DNA of 64,000 nucleotides, taken from assembly GCF_025567525.1 (NCBI RefSeq), contig NZ_JAOQJY010000003.1, positions 124,001 to 188,000 on the forward strand. Reading direction: 5' to 3'. Numbering within the stretch: the stretch's first letter is position 1; each line of letters starts with the position of its first letter. This document shows positions 59,098 through 64,000 of the stretch, one piece after another. Origin of the DNA: Gallintestinimicrobium propionicum. GTDB taxonomy: Bacteria; Bacillota; Clostridia; Lachnospirales; Lachnospiraceae. The translations under genes were made by a program, and so were the position numbers. A model generated the notes under the pieces. The model was not told where the DNA came from. It searched no databases and saw only the letters and a program-made list of their open reading frames with translations.

Positions 59098-61365
59098 TCA
59101 GCCCTCGCCAATCTTATTGACCTGTTCCAGAAGCTCTGCCAGCTGTTTTCTGCTATAGCGTCCCTCTGTAAAGGTTACAAGAGTTTTCAGCGGAAAGTCG
59201 CAGATCACACGGAATGCGAAGTCCTCCGCATTTTCTCCCATCTCGAAATCAATACCGGACTCCCGTTTAAAATAATCCATCCTTTCCTCTGCGATCGGTC
59301 TGGTCGGCAGATATGCATACAACTCACCAAAGGTTGTATTGGCATGGAAATGCTTGTGGATCTTCGCTGTCGAAGTCACTGTAACGGTCTTTTTCAGGCG
59401 AATGTCCCGGCTCGATGCACCGACTAAAATTTCGAACTGCCCGCTCTGCACCAGAAAATCCTTCTGCTCCACATCGTAGTAGGCAAAACTTCTTTTATTC
59501 AGCACAAACTCTGCGGTTTTGGTTTCTCCCGGCTCCAGAGAAAGCTTTACAAAGCCTTTCAGCTCCTTCTCCGGACGAATGATTTCATTCTGGCAGTCGT
59601 GAACATAGAGCTGCACCGTCTCTTTTCCGGCACGTTTCCCTGTATTGGTCACCCTCACCTTAACACGCAGCTGATCGGTATCCAAAATGCTCTCCTGATC
59701 CGTTTCGATGCTGCCATAGGAAAAGGTCGTGTAGCTTAAGCCCTCGCCAAATGCAAACTGCGGACGGATTTTTTTCGAATCATAATGGCGGTATCCGACA
59801 AAGACACCCTCCCGGTATTCCACCTGATAGCCCTCTCCCGGGAAATTCAGGTATGCAGGAGTATCCTCCAGACGCATCGGGAAAGTCTCTGCCAGCTTAC
59901 CGCTGGGATTTACCTCTCCGTAAAGGATCGACGCCATGGCACCGCTTCCCGCCTGTCCCAGCAGGTAGCCTTCTACAATCGCTTTTACATCGTCTTCAAA
60001 CGGCATCACCACCGGAGCACCATTATTCAATACAACGATCAGATTCGGATTATACTGCTTCAGCACACGGATCATTTCCAGCTGTGCACCGGGCAGATTC
60101 AGATGCTTACGGTCAAGTCCCTCTGTCTCATAGCTTTCCGGAAGTCCCATGCATAAAACAACCTTGTCTGCTGCCTTTGCCGCCGCAATCGCCCGTTCCA
60201 GTTCTGCTTCATCCAGACTTTCCGCATCCACAGAAAATCCTTTTTCATATAAAACAGCATCGCCGCCGCGCTTTTGCATTTCCTCCAGCAGCGTATCCAG
60301 AAATGTCGGGTTGATATGGGAGCTTCCACCGCCCTGAATCCTGCTCTTTACCGCAAACTCACCGATCAGCGCTATTTTTTCCGTTTTGGCAAGCGGAAGC
60401 TGCTGTTCTTCATTTTTCAGAAGCACAATACATTCCGATGCGATCTTCTGTGCCAGTTCATGATGGGTTTTTGGAACAAACGGCTCTACCGGCGGCTTTT
60501 CATCTGCCTTTGCGATCAGCTCAAGCAGTCGGCGAACTGAAACATCTACCTGTGCTTCGGTAATTTTTCCTTCCTGCACAGCCTCCAATACCGCACGGTC
60601 ATTGACACCTCCCGAAGACGGCATTTCCAGATCCTGACCGGCCTCCAGTCCCTTGACGCGATCGTTCGTCGCGCCCCAGTCCGTAACGACCAGACCTTCA
60701 TAGGCCCATTCGTCCCGCAAAACATCATTCAATACTTTCTTATTTTCCGAACCGAACTCACCGTTTAACCGGTTATAGGCACACATGACCGTCCAGGGCT
60801 TTCCTTCTTTGATCGCAGTTTCAAAGCTTGCCAGATAAATTTCCCGAAGTGTCCGTTCATCCACCTTTGCATTGATCGTCAGGCGCCTCGTCTCCTGATT
60901 GTTCGCCGCAAAATGCTTGATCGAAGCGCCGACTCCCTTGCTCTGCAGCCCTGTGATATGTGCCTTTGCAAGTCGAGAAGACAGATACGGATCTTCGGAA
61001 AAGTATTCAAAGTTCCGTCCGCACAGAGGCGAGCGTTTGATATTCGCCCCCGGTCCCAATAAGACATCTACATTTTCCGCCCGGCACTCGATTCCAAGCG
61101 CTTCTCCCATCTCATAGATCAGCTCTTCATTCCAGGAAGCTGCCAACGCTGCTGCCGGCGGAAAACAGGTTGCCGGAACGCTTTTATTCAAGCCCAGATG
61201 ATCCGCATTCTCTACCTGCTTACGCAGACCGTGCGGTCCGTCCGTCAGCATCAGCTTGCGGATGCCAAGGCGCTCAACTGCCTGCGTATACCAGAACGCA
61301 GAGCCTGACAGCAGACTGCATTTTTCTTCCAACGTTAGCTGTCCAAGTAATTCTTCTATCGCCAT
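59098..61365 (-). CDS. GH3 beta-glucosidase family hydrolase
   Basis: 755 residues from the ATG at 61365 (AGGAGGAAAGCAGCA). Barrel domain with KLMLTDGPHGLRKQ and KHFAANNQETRR, nucleophile Asp in GLVVTDWGA, (alpha/beta)6 domain with GLPESYETEGLDRKHLNLP, and a C-terminal fibronectin type III-like domain (RVTNTGKRAGKETVQLYVHD). Splits terminal beta-glucosyl or related residues from oligosaccharides. No signal peptide. Same strand as the amylosucrase-family and GH36-like genes, so it may share their operon. Confidence 0.94.
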   Translation of the reverse strand: MAIEELLGQLTLEEKCSLLSGSAFWYTQAVERLGIRKLMLTDGPHGLRKQVENADHLGLNKSVPATCFPPAAALAASWNEELIYEMGEALGIECRAENVDVLLGPGANIKRSPLCGRNFEYFSEDPYLSSRLAKAHITGLQSKGVGASIKHFAANNQETRRLTINAKVDERTLREIYLASFETAIKEGKPWTVMCAYNRLNGEFGSENKKVLNDVLRDEWAYEGLVVTDWGATNDRVKGLEAGQDLEMPSSGGVNDRAVLEAVQEGKITEAQVDVSVRRLLELIAKADEKPPVEPFVPKTHHELAQKIASECIVLLKNEEQQLPLAKTEKIALIGEFAVKSRIQGGGSSHINPTFLDTLLEEMQKRGGDAVLYEKGFSVDAESLDEAELERAIAAAKAADKVVLCMGLPESYETEGLDRKHLNLPGAQLEMIRVLKQYNPNLIVVLNNGAPVVMPFEDDVKAIVEGYLLGQAGSGAMASILYGEVNPSGKLAETFPMRLEDTPAYLNFPGEGYQVEYREGVFVGYRHYDSKKIRPQFAFGEGLSYTTFSYGSIETDQESILDTDQLRVKVRVTNTGKRAGKETVQLYVHDCQNEIIRPEKELKGFVKLSLEPGETKTAEFVLNKRSFAYYDVEQKDFLVQSGQFEILVGASSRDIRLKKTVTVTSTAKIHKHFHANTTFGELYAYLPTRPIAEERMDYFKRESGIDFEMGENAEDFAFRVICDFPLKTLVTFTEGRYSRKQLAELLEQVNKIGEG

Positions 61366-61484
61366 TGCTGCTTTCCTCCTGCCAATATACCCGGCTGCAG
61401 TGTGCGTCACCACACCATCGACTGCCGAATCTTTTCTCCTTCGCAGCTCCTGCAAAAGCTGGAGCTGCGCTGCACCAGAAAGAC

Positions 61485-63338
61485 TTATTCCTCCCAGGTT
61501 TTATAATACCAGCCGTAGCCATTGCCGGGCAGGATGACATTACGTAAAACACACTCCCCTTTTCCGAGCAGATCTTGAAAGGGCATTTCTCCCATGTCGA
61601 TCCATGCCGTCTGGGGCTCATCCGAGAAGTTGAACACGCCGACAACCATCTCGTTTTTCAGCTGTCTGCAGATGCACAGCACATGGCTGTTATAGGTGTC
61701 ATAGGTCCATACAGCAGCCTTTCCGGAAAACGGACCACATGCAAAGCGGGCTTTTTCCATCTTCTGCATTCCCTCGAAAATCCGGTTCTGGACAGTACCC
61801 CTTTCTGCTCTTTTCTTTTCCAGCTCCCAACGGAAATGTCCTCTGTGTACATAACGGGAATCCGCCGCACGGTCTGCATCCGGATCATCCTTATAGGAAT
61901 AATCATTGAGCTGACCGATCTCATCTCCGCTGTATATAACCGGAATGCCGGACTGAATAAACAGATAAGCGTTGAGCATCAGGATTTTCTGAATGGCACG
62001 CTCAATTCTCGCCGGATCCTTTGCCTGCAGCGAAGTCTCCAGACCGCACAGGGATGCCGTCGTTCCGCAAAGTCTCGCATCCTGTAATACAGGATCATCA
62101 TTATACAGCTCTCCCCGCGCATCGCTGCCTGCTGCCATGCCCCGGAAATATTCATTCAGATACTTCTTATGCGGAATCTCCTGAATCCCGGAGGGTTTTA
62201 AGAAATCATAGTCCAATCCCCAGCCGATATCGTCGTGGCAGCGCAGATAATTCAGGAAAACATATTCCTTCGGCAGACTGTTTACCACGTCCATCTGCTG
62301 TTTTAACAGCGCAACCTCCTTTGTCGCAACGGTATGCCAGGTTGATGCCATCGTTGTTACGTTATAAAGCATATGGCATTCCGGTTTTTCGAGCGTTCCG
62401 AAATAAGGGACAACCTTGGCAGGCTCCATAACAACCTCACCCAGCAGTACAACGCCGGGGCAAACGATTTCCGTGATCATACGGATCATACGCACAATGG
62501 TGTGTACCTGCGGCAGGTTTCTGCAGTCTGTCCCCAGCTGCTTCCAGATATAGGGGACTGCATCGATCCTGACGATATCAATTCCCTGATTCACCAGATA
62601 CAGCATATTATAAACCATCTCGTTAAAAACCACCGGATTGGAATAGTTTAAGTCCCACTGATAGGGATAAAAGGACGTCATAACATATTTTTTGCACTCG
62701 TCCCTCCAGGTAAAATTACCGGGTGCCGTTGTCGGAAATACCTGAGGCACGGTTTTTTCAAACTCCTGCGGAATGTCAGGTGTATCATAGAAGAAATACC
62801 GATCCTGATATTCCTTTTCCCCTGCCAGTGCGCGCTTTGCCCACTCATGATCTTCAGATGTGTGGTTCATTACAAAGTCCATGCACACGCTCATCTTTTT
62901 CTCATGGCAGGCGCTGCACAGAGAAGCCAACTCCTCCATCGTACCCAGGGCCGGCTGCACCTTCCGGTAATCCGCTACCGCATAGCCTCCATCACTTTTT
63001 CCCTTCGGGGTATCCAGAAATGGCATCAGATGCAGGTAGTTTACGTTGCATGCTTCCAGGTAAGGCAGCTTTTTCTTCACACCCTTCAAATTGCCGGCAA
63101 AAGCGTCGATATACAGCATCATGCCAAGCATATCCTGGCGGCTGTACCATGCAGGCTCCTGTTCTCGCTCCCGGTCCAGCTTCTTTTCTGATTCCGGGCG
63201 CTCCTGATACCATGCTTCCATCTGTTCACATAACTGGGTAAACATATCCTCTCTTCCCGGATATAATTCGCAGTACAGCCATTTGAGCTCATCCAAATGG
63301 CGCTGCAGTCTTTTCTGATATTCCTGCGCTGTTTTCAT
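61485..63338 (-). CDS. GH13_4 amylosucrase-family enzyme
   Basis: 617 residues. A helical N-terminal domain (about 1-80) comes before MLYIDAFAGNLKGVKKKLPYL, LHLMPFLDTPKGKSDGGYAV and CMDFVMNHTSEDHEW. The nucleophile Asp is in IVRIDAVPYIWKQLGT, the acid/base Glu in VLLGEVVM, and the third carboxylate in YLRCHDDIGWG. This is the amylosucrase subfamily pattern (sucrose-cleaving, alpha-glucan-forming or sucrose hydrolase). Many clostridial members are annotated 'alpha-amylase'; transferase versus hydrolase activity cannot be told. No signal peptide. AGGAGAGGAAAGAAC precedes the ATG. Confidence 0.9.
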   Translation of the reverse strand: MKTAQEYQKRLQRHLDELKWLYCELYPGREDMFTQLCEQMEAWYQERPESEKKLDREREQEPAWYSRQDMLGMMLYIDAFAGNLKGVKKKLPYLEACNVNYLHLMPFLDTPKGKSDGGYAVADYRKVQPALGTMEELASLCSACHEKKMSVCMDFVMNHTSEDHEWAKRALAGEKEYQDRYFFYDTPDIPQEFEKTVPQVFPTTAPGNFTWRDECKKYVMTSFYPYQWDLNYSNPVVFNEMVYNMLYLVNQGIDIVRIDAVPYIWKQLGTDCRNLPQVHTIVRMIRMITEIVCPGVVLLGEVVMEPAKVVPYFGTLEKPECHMLYNVTTMASTWHTVATKEVALLKQQMDVVNSLPKEYVFLNYLRCHDDIGWGLDYDFLKPSGIQEIPHKKYLNEYFRGMAAGSDARGELYNDDPVLQDARLCGTTASLCGLETSLQAKDPARIERAIQKILMLNAYLFIQSGIPVIYSGDEIGQLNDYSYKDDPDADRAADSRYVHRGHFRWELEKKRAERGTVQNRIFEGMQKMEKARFACGPFSGKAAVWTYDTYNSHVLCICRQLKNEMVVGVFNFSDEPQTAWIDMGEMPFQDLLGKGECVLRNVILPGNGYGWYYKTWEE

Positions 63339-63438
63339 GTTCTTTCCTCTCCTTTTGCCGCGCGGCGGGCACAGCAGATTTTATTTCAATTTCGAACGCG
63401 GATGTCACAGCGCCCCCGCCAGCGTTGTGCTGCGATTT

Positions 63439-64000
63439 TTATTCCACTTCAACTACCGCATTCTGTCCGTTTAGCTCAAGCAAATACAGGCAATCCTTTT
63501 TCTCCACCTGCGCTGTTACATCCTCTCCGTTGCAAAGCACACGCTTTACAGGCTCTTTGGATAAAAATCCGACGGTCTTTCCGCCACAGATTTCGCCCAT
63601 TAGCCTGCCGCCGATCTCATGCATCCACAGTACCGCATCAAAGCTGATGTATTTATCCACAAGTCCCACAAAGGTTTTCCCCTCTGTGTCCTCCACAAAT
63701 AAAAACCAGGTGAAATCCCCCGCTGCAAGGCGGTATTCCCTGCCTTCTTCTGCACTGCAGGCCGCAGCAGTCTGATTACGACAATCATAAATCCAGCAGT
63801 TTTTCCCGGAAAGCTCCGGAATATCCGATGCACCGATCCGATAGGTCTGTTCCTGATGGGTCAGATTATAAACGGCAATCACTCCGCCGATCTTACCATT
63901 TGCATATGCTCCGACATTTGTCAGCTTCAGCACGCCATCTTTTCTGGGATCACGAAACATACAATCCTGTGTCGGTCTTGCCGCCCGTAAGAGCTGCGGC
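63439..64000 (-). CDS. GH36 / raffinose-synthase-like protein, C-terminal part (gene continues past the window)
   Basis: The minus-strand frame is open to the right edge, so only the last ~187 residues are seen; the ATG at 63960 is internal. The segment LLRAARPTQDCMFRDPRKDG then LKLTNVG and GGVIAVYNLT resembles the end of Sip1/raffinose-synthase-type GH36 proteins, in which a (L)RPTxDCLF...DP motif leads into the C-terminal beta domain. This would fit alpha-galactoside metabolism beside the amylosucrase-type and GH3 genes. The catalytic barrel lies outside the window. Confidence 0.65.
   Translation of the reverse strand, partial: PQLLRAARPTQDCMFRDPRKDGVLKLTNVGAYANGKIGGVIAVYNLTHQEQTYRIGASDIPELSGKNCWIYDCRNQTAAACSAEEGREYRLAAGDFTWFLFVEDTEGKTFVGLVDKYISFDAVLWMHEIGGRLMGEICGGKTVGFLSKEPVKRVLCNGEDVTAQVEKKDCLYLLELNGQNAVVEVE

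Noticed and set aside
2300..64000. CRISPR array or phage/integrase island
   Set aside because: No regularly spaced repeats and no integrase, capsid or conjugation genes seen in any frame.

Overview
The window reads as the chromosome of a Gram-positive, spore-forming anaerobe, most likely a gut Lachnospiraceae (Clostridia). Grounds: near-50% GC by eye, strong AGGAGG-type ribosome sites, TTGACA/TATAAT promoters with 16-18 bp spacers, many lipoproteins with a Gram-positive lipobox, SpmA/SpmB spore-maturation proteins, YesM/YesN two-component systems, and a long SRP RNA of the clostridial type. No phage, conjugative element, complete insertion sequence or CRISPR array is seen.

Layout. 1-9.6 kb: membrane and envelope genes (a DUF6020-like membrane protein cut by the left edge, a YuiD-like protein, a GT39-like glycosyltransferase, a DUF3048 lipoprotein), a truncated PD-(D/E)XK-type remnant and a DUF6070-like lipoprotein. 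9.6-20 kb: a carbohydrate locus with two cytoplasmic glycoside hydrolases (DUF4091/GH123-like and GH36/27-like), a large sugar-binding lipoprotein and two LplB/LplC-type permeases, divergent from a YesN/YesM-type regulator pair. 20-28.2 kb: GH27 alpha-galactosidase with a small zinc-ribbon protein, an AraC regulator, acylphosphatase, tadA, a DUF6128-like protein with tandem repeats, spmB and spmA in an unusual tail-to-tail arrangement, and a GH2 enzyme. 28.3-36 kb: a COG1313-type radical SAM protein, SRP RNA, a HAD phosphatase/AEC transporter/PHP protein run, tRNA-Gly(GCC), and a cobalamin riboswitch ahead of an exported CbiK-type cobaltochelatase fused to an extra C-terminal domain. 36-42 kb: intracellular alpha-glucan operon pulA-malQ-GH31. 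42-51.4 kb: amino-acid ABC transporter, then pstSCAB-phoU and an HtrA protease. 51.4-57.4 kb: CNNM/CBS transporter with a long leader, a CopA ATPase fused to a CopZ domain, an HxlR regulator and DegV. 57.5-64 kb: an Rpn-type nuclease gene inside a direct repeat, then GH3, amylosucrase-family GH13 and a GH36/raffinose-synthase-like gene cut by the right edge.

The central theme is plant and storage glycan use: sugars enter through an ABC transporter and are cleaved by enzymes that mostly lack signal peptides. Metal and phosphate homeostasis modules lie between them.

The less ordinary content is the small repeats. Eight copies of a ~42-bp palindrome mostly sit at the 3' ends of genes in one orientation, and three of them overlap the stop codon. 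A miniature element with GTTACNGTTCACTCG-type ends has three paired copies and two solo ends; one copy lies between the cobalamin aptamer and its gene. A 65-bp repeat occurs twice. A 40-bp promoter-bearing direct repeat brackets the Rpn gene. Other points of interest are the copA-copZ in-frame fusion with an internal ribosome site, the DegV terminator buried in the hxlR-like coding end, and the surface cobaltochelatase.
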